From positions 1 through 64,000 of the forward strand of contig DASTPP010000135.1 of the NCBI GenBank assembly GCA_035762175.1: DNA of 64,000 nt, given 5' to 3'. The notes below the pieces were generated by a model. That model saw only the letters and a list, made by a program, of their open reading frames with translations, had not been told where the DNA came from and searched no databases. Below, one piece after another: positions 25,389 through 32,813 of this stretch; the stretch's first letter is position 1; every line of letters begins with the position of its first letter. The translations under genes were made by a program, and so were the position numbers. Source of the DNA: DASTPP01 sp035762175. Lineage in GTDB: Bacteria; Myxococcota_A; Polyangia; Polyangiales; Polyangiaceae.

Positions 25389-25680
25389 CTAGCAGACCTT
25401 CAGGGAACTCGACTCGCTACCAAAGGCGACCACATCAGGCTCCCAAGCTCTACCGAGCTGCACCCGGGCGAGCGGCGCAGCGACCAGGGCGCTACCGGCC
25501 GAAAGAGCGAAGCCCCGCGCGCCCCAGCGCATGGTAGCGGCGACGGCAGCGACGGCAGCCACCGACCCGGCGAGCACGACGGCCGGGTCGCGCACGATCT
25601 GGGCGCGTCCGAAGGGCATCGGCTCGGCCACGACCGAAAACCTCGCGCTCGCGAGGTGGCGCGCCTTACGGCCCCTCGGG
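25389..25680 (-). pseudogene. Decayed copy of the alpha/beta hydrolase at 2875-3543
   Basis: The frame reads GPRGRKARHLASARFSVVAE then FGRAQIVRDPAVVLAG and RWGARGFALSAGSAL, matching residues about 14-90 of the hydrolase at very high identity. It then loses similarity (VQLGRAWEPDVVAFGSES) and stops at 25389. The start (LYLHGLE), the G-x-S-x-G elbow and the whole catalytic C-terminus are missing. The antitoxin gene begins 10 bases past its stop. Confidence 0.75.
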
Positions 25681-25707
25681 CCCCTTGCGCGGCGGCCGCC
25701 GGCCGGC

Positions 25708-27135
25708 TCAGAACACCTGCACGAGCCCGGCCTGGTCGGGCGTCTCGTCGTCGCCGATGTTCTCTTCGCTGCCGTTGCCGTAGCCGAGCGCGCTGCTACG
25801 CCCCCAGCAGCGCACGCCGCCCCCCTCGAGCAGCGCGCAGGCGTGCAAGAACCCGCCGGCGATCTGCACCGCCTTGCCGCCGAGCGGGATGGGGCCGACC
25901 GAGGCCGGCGTCTCGTCGTCGCCGAGGCCCTCTTGGTCGCCGGCGCTGAGGCCGAGGATGCCACTATCGGGGATGCCCCAGCAGCGCACGTCGCCGCCCT
26001 CGAGGAGCGCGCAGGTGTGCAAGAAGCCGCCCGTGAGCTGCACCGCCTTGCCGCCGAGCTGCACGGGGCCGGCCTGGTCGGGCGTCTCGTCGTCGCCGAT
26101 GTTCTCTTCGTTGCCGTAGCCGAGCTGGCCGCTGGTACCCTGGCCCCAGCAGCGCACCAGCCCGCCCTCGAGCCGCGCGCACGCGTGGTTGCTCGACTCG
26201 ACGGAGACGACCTCGAGCGCCTTGGCGCCGAGTTGCACGGGGCCGACCGAGGCGGGCGTCTCGTCGTCGCCGATGTTCTCGTCGTTGCCGTAGCCGAGCT
26301 CGCCGGCGCTCGCCCTGCCCCAGCAGCGCACGCCGCCGCCCTCGAGCACCGCGCACGAGACGCCGCCGGCGGAGACCGCGATCGCCTTGCCGCCGAGCTG
26401 CACGGGGCCGGCTTGGTCGGGCGTCTCGTCGTCGCCAAGGCTGGCCTCGTTGCCGTAGCCGAGCTGGCCGCCGCCGCCGCCCGCGCCCCAGCAGCGCACC
26501 GAGCCGTCTTCGAGGAGCGCGCAGGTGTGGGCACTGCCCGCCGAGACCTGCCGCGCCTTGCCGCCGAGTTGCACGGGGCCGACCGAGGCGGGCGTCTCGT
26601 CGTCGCCGATGTTCTCTTCGTTGCCGTAGCCGAGCCGGCCGTTGTCGCCCGAGCCCCAGCAGCGCACCGAGCCGTCTTCGAGCACCGCGCAGACGTGGTC
26701 GCTGCCGGCGCTGATCTGCACCGCCTTGCCGCCGAGGGGCACCGGCCCCGCCGACGCGGGCGTTTCGTCGTCGCCGATGGTGTTCGTGTTGCCGTAGCCG
26801 AGCTCGCCCGAGAAGCTGACGCCCCAGCAGCGGACGGTGCCGTCGGTCAAGAGCGCGCAGGTATGGTTGCCGCCGGCCTCGAGCTGCTTGACGGCCAGGG
26901 CCGCGCCCCCGCCCGCGCCGCCTTGCCCCGCCCCGCCGCCCTGCCCGCCCGCGCCCGAAGCGCCGCCCGCGCCCGAAGCGCCGCCCGTGCCGGACGCGCC
27001 CTGGCCGCCGCCGGTGCCGGACGCGCCCGCCGCGCCGCCGGGCCCCGGCGTGTCGTCGTCGTCATCGCCACAGGCGACCGCGAAGCACGAGGCCGCGAGC
27101 AGGGCACCGACGAACGAAGCGAATCGAATTCTCAT
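25708..27135 (-). CDS. RCC1/BNR-repeat lipoprotein
   Basis: A 475-residue protein from ATG 27133-27135 with AAAGGTGG upstream. The signal MRIRFASFVGALLAASCFAVA then CGDDDDD is a lipoprotein signal with lipobox FAVAC. A Gly/Ala/Ser linker (about 28-80) leads to seven RCC1-like repeats of about 52 residues. Each carries CALLEDGSVRCWG, LGYGN, IGDDETPA and GPVQLGGKA, forming a predicted seven-bladed propeller. Such surface propellers are frequent in myxobacteria and probably mediate binding. The Cys pair in each blade (C-ALLxxGxVR-C-W) may form disulfides. Confidence 0.9.
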   Translation of the reverse strand: MRIRFASFVGALLAASCFAVACGDDDDDTPGPGGAAGASGTGGGQGASGTGGASGAGGASGAGGQGGGAGQGGAGGGAALAVKQLEAGGNHTCALLTDGTVRCWGVSFSGELGYGNTNTIGDDETPASAGPVPLGGKAVQISAGSDHVCAVLEDGSVRCWGSGDNGRLGYGNEENIGDDETPASVGPVQLGGKARQVSAGSAHTCALLEDGSVRCWGAGGGGGQLGYGNEASLGDDETPDQAGPVQLGGKAIAVSAGGVSCAVLEGGGVRCWGRASAGELGYGNDENIGDDETPASVGPVQLGAKALEVVSVESSNHACARLEGGLVRCWGQGTSGQLGYGNEENIGDDETPDQAGPVQLGGKAVQLTGGFLHTCALLEGGDVRCWGIPDSGILGLSAGDQEGLGDDETPASVGPIPLGGKAVQIAGGFLHACALLEGGGVRCWGRSSALGYGNGSEENIGDDETPDQAGLVQVF

Positions 27136-27346
27136 GCCAAGCCACCTTTCTTCGAAAGCAAGACCCATAGCCTACCACAGCCCGACGCCGCGGCGCGCGC
27201 CGGCCGTGATGCCAGCGCCGCAGCGGTCAGCCAACGGAGCCAAGGGGCGGGCGGCATCGGCCCAGGGGCGGCTGACCGACGCCGAGGGACGACGGGTCGA
27301 CGCCTCCGCGCTAGGCTCCGTGTCGTTATGCGCCGCCGCGCCGGCG

Positions 27347-28309
27347 TCACGTCGGTCGCAGCCAAGGCGGGCTGGGCGTGAACTCGGCCACCACCCGCTC
27401 CACGAACGCCCTCGTTTTGGCCGGCACGAACCGGCCCGGCGGCAACACGAGCTGCACCGCACCGTCGACGTCGAGCTCCCAGCCGGGAAGCACCCGCACC
27501 AGTCGCCCGTCGGTCAGCTCTCGGCCGACGAGCCAGTTCGGCGCGAGCATGATGCCGGCCCCTTGCGTGCAAGCAATCACCAGGGTTTCGCCGTCATCCG
27601 ACAGGAGCGGGCCTGCGACGCGCACCGTGACCTTCTCGTCGCCCCGACGTAGCCGCCAGGTGGGCCAAACCGACGGAATGGGGAAGCTCAGGCAGGCATG
27701 GCGCTTGAGGTCCGTCGGCGCCTTGGGCGTGCCGTTGGCGGCGAGATAGCTCGGCGCGGCGCAAAGCAGCGTCGGCGAGGGGGCGAGGTGTCGCACGACG
27801 AGCCCGCTGTCGGCCAGGTTGCTGACTCGGATCGCGGCGTCGAACCGCTCGGCCACGAGGTCGACGAAGCGGTCGGTGTGGGTCGTTTCTAGCTGGAGCA
27901 AGGGGTGAGCGGCCAGGAAGCTCGGCAGCCAGGGCGCGACCCAGAGGCGCGCGAACTTCGCGGGAAACGAAAGCCGCAGCACGCCCCTCGGCGCCTCCGC
28001 ACCCTCGGCCGCCTCGGCGTCGGCCGCCGCCAGTTCGGCGAGCACGCCCTGAACCCGGCGCAGGTACACCCCGCCCGCTTCGGTGAGTGCCACCTGGCGG
28101 GTCGTGCGCGCCAGGAGCCGCACGCCGAGGCGCCCCTCCAGCGCCTCGACGCGGCGCGAGATCACCGAGGCGTCGCGGCCCAGCGCGCGCGCGGCCGCCA
28201 CGAACCCGCCCTGCTCGGCCACGGCCGCAAACGCCTCGATCTGCTCCCATCGGGCGCGGCGGACCTTTCCCTGCGAGTTTTGCACGAGTGTCTTGCCCAC
28301 GGGCGCCAT
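27347..28309 (-). CDS. LysR-family transcriptional regulator (divergent from RidA)
   Basis: A 320-residue regulator from ATG 28307-28309. The winged helix-turn-helix is at about 20-80 (WEQIEAFAAVAEQGGFVAAA then RALGRDASVISRRVEALEGR). The effector domain follows (VLRLSFPAKFARLWVAPWLP to the end), of the AaeR/DmlR-like type. It is transcribed away from the RidA gene with 85 bases between, the classic LysR arrangement, so it probably controls RidA and itself. A 7-bp inverted repeat in the gap (28354-28368) is a candidate operator. Confidence 0.9.
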   Translation of the reverse strand: MAPVGKTLVQNSQGKVRRARWEQIEAFAAVAEQGGFVAAARALGRDASVISRRVEALEGRLGVRLLARTTRQVALTEAGGVYLRRVQGVLAELAAADAEAAEGAEAPRGVLRLSFPAKFARLWVAPWLPSFLAAHPLLQLETTHTDRFVDLVAERFDAAIRVSNLADSGLVVRHLAPSPTLLCAAPSYLAANGTPKAPTDLKRHACLSFPIPSVWPTWRLRRGDEKVTVRVAGPLLSDDGETLVIACTQGAGIMLAPNWLVGRELTDGRLVRVLPGWELDVDGAVQLVLPPGRFVPAKTRAFVERVVAEFTPSPPWLRPT

Positions 28310-28353
28310 TGTCGGCAGGTCTCGCCCTGGCTATCAAGTGGGCAATCACGGCG

Positions 28354-28368
28354 GGCCGACGGTCGGCC
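28354..28368. promoter_or_regulatory. Candidate LysR operator between lysR and ridA
   Basis: GGCCGAC-G-GTCGGCC is a perfect 7-bp inverted repeat with a one-base centre, placed 27 bases before the RidA start codon and 45 bases from the LysR start. Binding by the divergent regulator is inferred. Confidence 0.4.
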
Positions 28369-28394
28369 TGCCCGGCTTGCACCGGAGCGCAATC

Positions 28395-28793
28395 ATGGCC
28401 AAACGCGAAGCGATCTTCCCTGCCGACCGACACGCGCTTTACGAGGCGCACCGCTACTCGGCGGCGATTCGATCGGGCGACCTTCTGTTCGTTTCGGGCC
28501 AGGTCGGCAGCCGCGAAGATGGCTCGCCCGAGCCGGGCTTCGAGGCCCAGGTGCAGCGCGCCTTCGACAACCTCTCGGCCGTGCTGAAGGCGGCCGGGTG
28601 CAGCTTCGACGACGTCGTCGACGTGACCTCCTTTCATACCGACCCGCAGGCGCAGATGGAGACCGTCATGGCCGTGCGGCAGAAGGCGATCGGCGCGCCG
28701 CCCTATCCGAACTGGACGGCCGTGGGCGTGAACTGGCTGGCGGGCTTTGACTTCGAGATCAAGGTCATCGCGCGCATCCCGCAATCGGGCTGA
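28395..28793 (+). CDS. RidA-family protein (YjgF/YER057c/UK114)
   Basis: A 132-residue protein from ATG 28395. The family signature is clear: RSGDLLFVSGQVGSREDGSP, QVQRAFDNLSAVLKAAGCSF, then NWTAVGVNWLAGFDFEIKVI. RidA proteins hydrolyse reactive enamine/imine intermediates. The catalytic Arg of true RidA (near the C-terminal IEIEVIA region) is not clearly present here (FEIKVIARIPQSG), so this may belong to a non-RidA subgroup. It is probably regulated by the divergent LysR protein. Confidence 0.85.
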   Translation: MAKREAIFPADRHALYEAHRYSAAIRSGDLLFVSGQVGSREDGSPEPGFEAQVQRAFDNLSAVLKAAGCSFDDVVDVTSFHTDPQAQMETVMAVRQKAIGAPPYPNWTAVGVNWLAGFDFEIKVIARIPQSG

Positions 28794-28923
28794 ACGCCCG
28801 GCGGCGGTTCGGGCGGCGAGCGTCCGGCCGGACGAGACGCGCTCGGCGAAGGGGCGCGGGAGGCGCGACGGAGAGGCGACGGCGGCGAGCGGGGCGCAGG
28901 GCCGCGCGAGCCCGCCGCCCGGG

Positions 28924-29820
28924 TCAGGGCGCGGGCTGCCAGGCCGCGCGAAGGTGATCGAGCAGGGCGCGCACGCGGGCGACGCCGCGCAGCTCGGTGC
29001 GGTGCACGGCGACGACCGCGGCGGCCGGGGCGGCCCAATCGCGCAAGAGCGCCCGCAGCGCGCCCGACGCGAGCTCGTCGTCGACGAGCCACGTGGGCAA
29101 GAGCGCGACCCCGAGGCCGCGCACGGCCGCGTCGCGCAGCACGTAGAGCGCGTTGGTGCGCACGGCCCCCTCGGGGCGCACGACCACCTCGCGGCCGCCC
29201 CGGGCGAGGCGCCACGCCCCCACGCCGCCGCCCCCCGACGCGTGGACGAGCGCCTCGTGGGAGGCGAGCGCCTCGGGCGTCTTCGGGGTGCCCCGGCGGC
29301 GCAGGTACGACGGCGCGGCGACGACGAGGCGCTCGTAGCGGGCGAGCTCGTGCGCGACGAGCGACGCGCTGTCGGGCATCGCCACGCTGACGCGAATGGC
29401 GACGTCGACGTTGTCGGCGACCAGGTCGATGACGCGGTCTTCGAGCCGGAGGTCGACGCGCAGCCCGGGGTGCGCGCCGAGCAGGGCGGGCAGCGCGGGC
29501 CAGACGCGCGCCAGGCCGAACGTCACCGGGGCGCTCACCGTGAGCTGGCCGCGCACGGCGGCGCCCTCGCGCACGAGCTCGCCCGCTTCGTCGAGCTCGC
29601 GCAGAAGGCGCACGCACTCGGCGTAGTAGCGCCGGCCCGCGTCGGTGACCGCGAGCGCGCGGGTCGTGCGCCGCACGAGCGCGCCGCCGAGCCGCGCCTC
29701 GAGGTCGCCGAGCTGTCGGCTCACCGCCGCCGGCGAGAGGCGCAAGTCGCGGGCGGCGGCCGACAGGCTGCCCGCTTCGACGACCCGGACGAACGTCGCC
29801 ATCTGGGCCAGCAAGTCCAC
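28924..29820 (-). CDS. LysR-family transcriptional regulator (divergent from AhpD-like gene)
   Basis: About 298 residues from GTG 29818-29820 (VDLLAQMATFVRVVEAGSLS). An in-frame ATG at 29854-29856 would add 12 residues but would put the coding sequence over the operator-like palindrome at 29840-29858, so I prefer GTG. The helix-turn-helix is AAARDLRLSPAAVSRQLGDL. The effector domain is of the DmlR/AaeR type (RVWPALPALLGAHPGLRVDL). It is divergent from the carboxymuconolactone decarboxylase-like gene, its likely target. Confidence 0.88.
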   Translation of the reverse strand: MDLLAQMATFVRVVEAGSLSAAARDLRLSPAAVSRQLGDLEARLGGALVRRTTRALAVTDAGRRYYAECVRLLRELDEAGELVREGAAVRGQLTVSAPVTFGLARVWPALPALLGAHPGLRVDLRLEDRVIDLVADNVDVAIRVSVAMPDSASLVAHELARYERLVVAAPSYLRRRGTPKTPEALASHEALVHASGGGGVGAWRLARGGREVVVRPEGAVRTNALYVLRDAAVRGLGVALLPTWLVDDELASGALRALLRDWAAPAAAVVAVHRTELRGVARVRALLDHLRAAWQPAP

Positions 29821-29839
29821 GGTCGGGAGGGTGGCGCAG

Positions 29840-29858
29840 CTTTGCGTGCGGCGCAAAG
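29840..29858. promoter_or_regulatory. Candidate LysR operator (TTTGC-N7-GCAAA)
   Basis: CTTTGCG-TGCGG-CGCAAAG is a perfect 7-bp inverted repeat in the LysR/AhpD-like divergent gap. It contains TTTGC-N7-GCAAA, a T-N11-A-type LysR box. The same TTTGC-N7-GCAAA pattern occurs before the third LysR gene (62523-62539). Confidence 0.6.
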
Positions 29859-29957
29859 GTGACGTCCGCCCGAGCGGCCTACCGCCGCGCCCCGCCGGGG
29901 CGCACAGTGCGGCGAGTGAGGCGGGCGACGGAGCCCGCCGCGAGGAGACACGCTGCC

Positions 29958-30503
29958 ATGGCCCGCATCGAACCCACGACCGTCGAGACCGCCCCCGAAG
30001 CCACCAAGCCCATGCTGGAGGCGCTGCGCAAGAACCTCGGCATGACGCCGAACCTGTTCGCCACCATCGGCCACTCGCCCGAGGGGCTCTCGATGCTGCT
30101 CGGCGCGGCGCAGACGCTGTCGCAGGGCCGGCTGTCGCCGCGCGAGGTCGAGGCCATCAACCTCTTCGCCTCCGAGCTCAACGGCTGCGGCTACTGCGTC
30201 GCGGCGCACGCCGGCCTCGGGCGGCGCGCGGGCCTGTCCGCCGACGACGTCGCCGCGGCGCGGCAGGGGCGCGGGCGCGACGCGCGCGAGCAAGCGTTGC
30301 TCGATCTGGTGCGGCGCGTGGTCCGCACGGGCGGCGCCGGCGCCGGGCGCGAGCTCGCATCGGCCCGCGAGGCGGGGCTCTCGGACGGCGAGGTCATCGA
30401 GGCGCTCGCGCACGTCGCGCTCAAGGCCTTCACCAACGCCGTCGCGCTCGTCGCCCAGACCGCCATCGACTTCCCCAAGCCGCCCCGGCTGCCGGAGGGG
30501 TGA
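29958..30503 (+). CDS. Carboxymuconolactone decarboxylase / AhpD-like protein
   Basis: A 181-residue protein from ATG 29958 with GAGGAG upstream. The AhpD-type active site is CGYCVAAH with Cys77, Cys80 and His84. The surrounding helices (REVEAINLFASELNGCGYCV, EVIEALAHVALKAFTNAVAL) are typical of the peroxidase-related subfamily. AhpD-like proteins reduce peroxides or act as thiol redox partners. The adjacent LysR regulator suggests induction under oxidative or chemical stress (inference). Confidence 0.88.
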   Translation: MARIEPTTVETAPEATKPMLEALRKNLGMTPNLFATIGHSPEGLSMLLGAAQTLSQGRLSPREVEAINLFASELNGCGYCVAAHAGLGRRAGLSADDVAAARQGRGRDAREQALLDLVRRVVRTGGAGAGRELASAREAGLSDGEVIEALAHVALKAFTNAVALVAQTAIDFPKPPRLPEG

Positions 30504-30545
30504 CGTAGCCCCCTTCGCGCCAACGGCCCCGGTCGTCGGTCGAGC

Positions 30546-31181
30546 CTAGGCGCGGCTGCGCCGCACGACGTCGTCGAGCGAGATGCGGCGCCCCGAGAGG
30601 AAGCGGGGCCCCCCGGCGCGGCGGTAGCCGTCGGGGTTCGTGCGCGGGTCGAGGGAAGGGTGCCGGCGGCACCACCGCTCGAGGCGGCGATCGCGGGCCT
30701 CTAGCAGCGCGACGATGTCGCCGCGGAAGGCGCGCAGCATCGCGCGCAGCCAGGTGTGAATCCGGCGCGGGCCGCCCGAGCGGACGGCGAAGCGGGGCAG
30801 CAGGGCGGCGGCGCGGGCGCTCGGCGCCCAGTTCGAGGGCGTCGTGAAGAGCGCGACGGGCAGGCCGCGCGCGTTCACGCTGATCGAAACCAGCTGGACG
30901 AGCCGAGGCCCGCCCGGCTCGTCGCGCCCCGGGCGGAGGAAGACGTGAAAGTGCCCGTGCTCGCCCCGGATGCGCGCGGACGGGGGGTGCGCGTGGTAAA
31001 AGTAGCGCGCGCCCGTGGCGACATCGTCGACCGAGCCGTAGTGCCGATACGGCTCGATGGTCGGCTCGCCCGCGAAGAGCGGGGCGCACAAGTTCTCGCC
31101 CCGCGCCGCGCTGTGCTCGTAGCAGCGGAGCACCCGCGCTGCCGCGCTCCGGACCGTCGCCCCGTTCACGTCGTGCCCCAT
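30546..31181 (-). CDS. Uncharacterised protein, DUF6969-like
   Basis: A 211-residue soluble protein from ATG 31179-31181. The conserved-looking core reads YFYHAHPPSARIRGEHGHFH then VFLRPG, followed by LVQLVSISVNARGLPVALFT and a basic C-terminus (RRAGGPRFLSGRRISLDDVV). The H-x-H and E-H-G-H-F-H clusters could bind metal. I associate this pattern with DUF6969 but cannot verify it. A 24-bp imperfect direct repeat (31156-31179 and 31194-31217) duplicates the start region, so a second, non-used ATG copy lies just upstream. Confidence 0.65.
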   Translation of the reverse strand: MGHDVNGATVRSAAARVLRCYEHSAARGENLCAPLFAGEPTIEPYRHYGSVDDVATGARYFYHAHPPSARIRGEHGHFHVFLRPGRDEPGGPRLVQLVSISVNARGLPVALFTTPSNWAPSARAAALLPRFAVRSGGPRRIHTWLRAMLRAFRGDIVALLEARDRRLERWCRRHPSLDPRTNPDGYRRAGGPRFLSGRRISLDDVVRRSRA

Positions 31182-31223
31182 GCGCCCAGGTCTGTCGCCC
31201 CGCTCACGTCATGCCCCCTTCGC

Positions 31224-31388
31224 TCAGGGGCGCTTGGTGATCTCGCCGCCCTCGCAGGGGTCGCTGTTGAAGCCGGCGCGGACGTTGGTTCGGACGGCGG
31301 GCAGGCGCGGGGTACGGCGCTTCTCGTGCGGCGCCGGGCGCGACTTCGGAGCGGTTTCTTTGCTGTCTTGCTTGGTGCTTGCTTTCAT
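31224..31388 (-). CDS. Putative lanthipeptide-type precursor peptide 1
   Basis: A 54-residue peptide from ATG 31386-31388. The leader is Lys/Arg-rich and reaches LPAVRTNVRAG, which aligns with the LTLKTGVKAG leader end of the other two precursors (31224 locus less conserved). The putative core after Ala-Gly is FNSDPCEGGEITKRP, with one Ser, one Thr and one Cys. A near-consensus sigma-54 promoter (31461-31476) lies upstream. It is divergent from the LanC gene. Leader similarity and promoter class make it a member of the set, but the core is poor in Cys, so it may give a simple ring or another modification. Confidence 0.6.
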   Translation of the reverse strand: MKASTKQDSKETAPKSRPAPHEKRRTPRLPAVRTNVRAGFNSDPCEGGEITKRP

Positions 31389-31460
31389 CGGTTGCCCCCA
31401 GGGCGATAGGTGGTTGGGCGCGAAGGCGAGGCGCCCTCGGGTCCGTCGTCGTTCGAATTT

Positions 31461-31476
31461 AGCAAGCCCCGTGCCC
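31461..31476 (-). promoter_or_regulatory. Sigma-54 (-24/-12) promoter of precursor 1
   Basis: The minus strand reads GGGCACG-GGGC-TTGCT against the consensus TGGCACG-N4-TTGCW, with one mismatch in the first base. The predicted start of transcription is about 60 bases before the start codon at 31388. Confidence 0.75.
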
Positions 31477-31573
31477 GCGCCCCCGCGGCGAGTCGTTGCC
31501 GCCCGATTCGGGGCGAGCACGCCGCCCGCGCCTCGCGAGCCCAACCTCAGCGCAGGCGCCGAGGCGCGGCCGC

Positions 31574-31621
31574 TGCGCAAGGTGCGCGGGCCCGCTGCGC
31601 AAGCTGAGCAAGCCTGCGCAA
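31574..31621. promoter_or_regulatory. TGCGCAA iterons, probable enhancer sites
   Basis: TGCGCAA occurs at 31574, 31596 and 31615, with variants TGCGCGG at 31583 and TGAGCAA at 31605, mostly 9-10 bp apart. They lie 100-146 bp upstream of the -24 element of the precursor 1 promoter and also between it and the LanC gene. A similar cluster precedes precursor 2 (39091-39124). Confidence 0.55.
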
Positions 31622-31697
31622 GCCGGCCTGCCGCTCGACGCACGCGGCGCGGTGTTGGACCCTGGCCTCTCGTGCGCCGAGGGGGCACCCTTCGCCC

Positions 31698-32813
31698 ATG
31701 TCTGCCGAGCGAACGTACCTGCAGGCGTTCGTACACGCCTGGCTCGAAGAGATCGCGCCGCTCTCGTACGCCGACCTCGCCGCGCGCCAAGAGCCTCCCT
31801 TCGCGAGCGTGCCCTTCGGGGCGGCGGGCGTGGCCTACGCGCTCTTGCGGGCGGGGCGGGCGCTGGGCGACGAGGCGATCGTGGCGCGCGGGCAGGCCTG
31901 GGCGGGCGACGCCCTGCGCTTCGCGCGGACGAAGCAGGGCTTGCGCCTGCCCGGGGGCGCCGACGCCGAGGTCGCGCCCTCGCTCGCGTACGGCGCCGGC
32001 GGCGTGCGCCACGTCGCCCTCTTGCTCGCCCGAGCGCGGGGCGATGCGGCCGAGATGTCGAGGCTCGTCGGGGGGCTGGTCCGATCGTCTCGGAGGGCGG
32101 GCGGGCGCTCCGACGAGTTTCTCTTCGGCAGGGCCGGGCATCTCGCCTCGTCGCTCTTGCTCTTCGAGGCCACGGGCGACCGCCGGCTGCGGGCCCTCGC
32201 CGCCGAGCAGGCGGGGCCGCTGCTCGGCCGGCCTCGCGCTCGCGCCCGCCCGGCCTGGACGCGCGACGCGAACCTCTCGTTCGCCCACGGCCGCGCGGGC
32301 GTCGCGCACGCCCTGCTCGGCTGGCACCGCGCGGAGGGGCTCGAGCCGCCCGCCTGGCTGATCGACGAGCTCGTACGCCTCGCCCGCGAGAGCGTCGCCT
32401 GGGGGCGCGAGCGGCAGCGCGCGCCGAGGGCCGCCGTCTTGACCCGAAGCTGGTGCAACGGGGCGGCCGGCCTGACCTTGCTCTGGGCGCGGGCCTACGA
32501 GCAGACGGGCGACGCGCGCTTCCGTCGCCTCGCGCAGGCCGGCGCGCGTCGCGGCGTCACGGCGGCGGCGGAGGCGGGCGGCGATCTGTGCTGCGGGCTC
32601 GCGGGGCGGGCGTACGCGGCGCTCGCGGCCGAGCGGGTCGCGCCCGGCGCCGGGCACCGCGAAGACGCCGTCGCGCTCGCCGTCCGGGCGGTCGATCAGA
32701 TGCAGGGGCGATGGCCCAACGGCCTGCTCAAGGGCTACCCGGGCGTCGTCTGCCTCGCGGTCGATCTGGCCTTCGAGCGCGCGCCGCGGGGGTTCCCCTT
32801 CGTCGAGGCGTGA
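31698..32813 (+). CDS. LanC-like lanthionine cyclase with Cys-Cys-Gly zinc motif
   Basis: A 371-residue protein from ATG 31698 with the LanC double-barrel repeat motifs (FGAAGVAYALLRAG, YGAGGVRHVALLL, FGRAGHLASSLLL, SFAHGRAGVAHALLGWH). Zinc ligands are Cys253 in SWCNGAAG and Cys298-Cys299 in DLCCGLAG. Most LanC enzymes have Cys-His-Gly at the second site; Cys-Cys-Gly with three-Cys zinc is known from the ProcM group and is linked to relaxed substrate scope. It would add Cys thiols of the precursor peptides to dehydrated Ser/Thr made by the LanB protein. It overlaps the oppositely oriented GMC gene by 79 bases at the 3' end. Confidence 0.88.
   Translation: MSAERTYLQAFVHAWLEEIAPLSYADLAARQEPPFASVPFGAAGVAYALLRAGRALGDEAIVARGQAWAGDALRFARTKQGLRLPGGADAEVAPSLAYGAGGVRHVALLLARARGDAAEMSRLVGGLVRSSRRAGGRSDEFLFGRAGHLASSLLLFEATGDRRLRALAAEQAGPLLGRPRARARPAWTRDANLSFAHGRAGVAHALLGWHRAEGLEPPAWLIDELVRLARESVAWGRERQRAPRAAVLTRSWCNGAAGLTLLWARAYEQTGDARFRRLAQAGARRGVTAAAEAGGDLCCGLAGRAYAALAAERVAPGAGHREDAVALAVRAVDQMQGRWPNGLLKGYPGVVCLAVDLAFERAPRGFPFVEA

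Noticed and set aside
25874..26700. RCC1-region DNA repeats as a separate repeat element
   Set aside because: They are explained by the repeated blades of the propeller protein.
31662..31676. Sigma-54 promoter directly before LanC
   Set aside because: Only GG and GC spacing fit (TGGCCTCTCGTGCGC); the TTGC box is absent, so the match is no better than chance in this GC-rich DNA.
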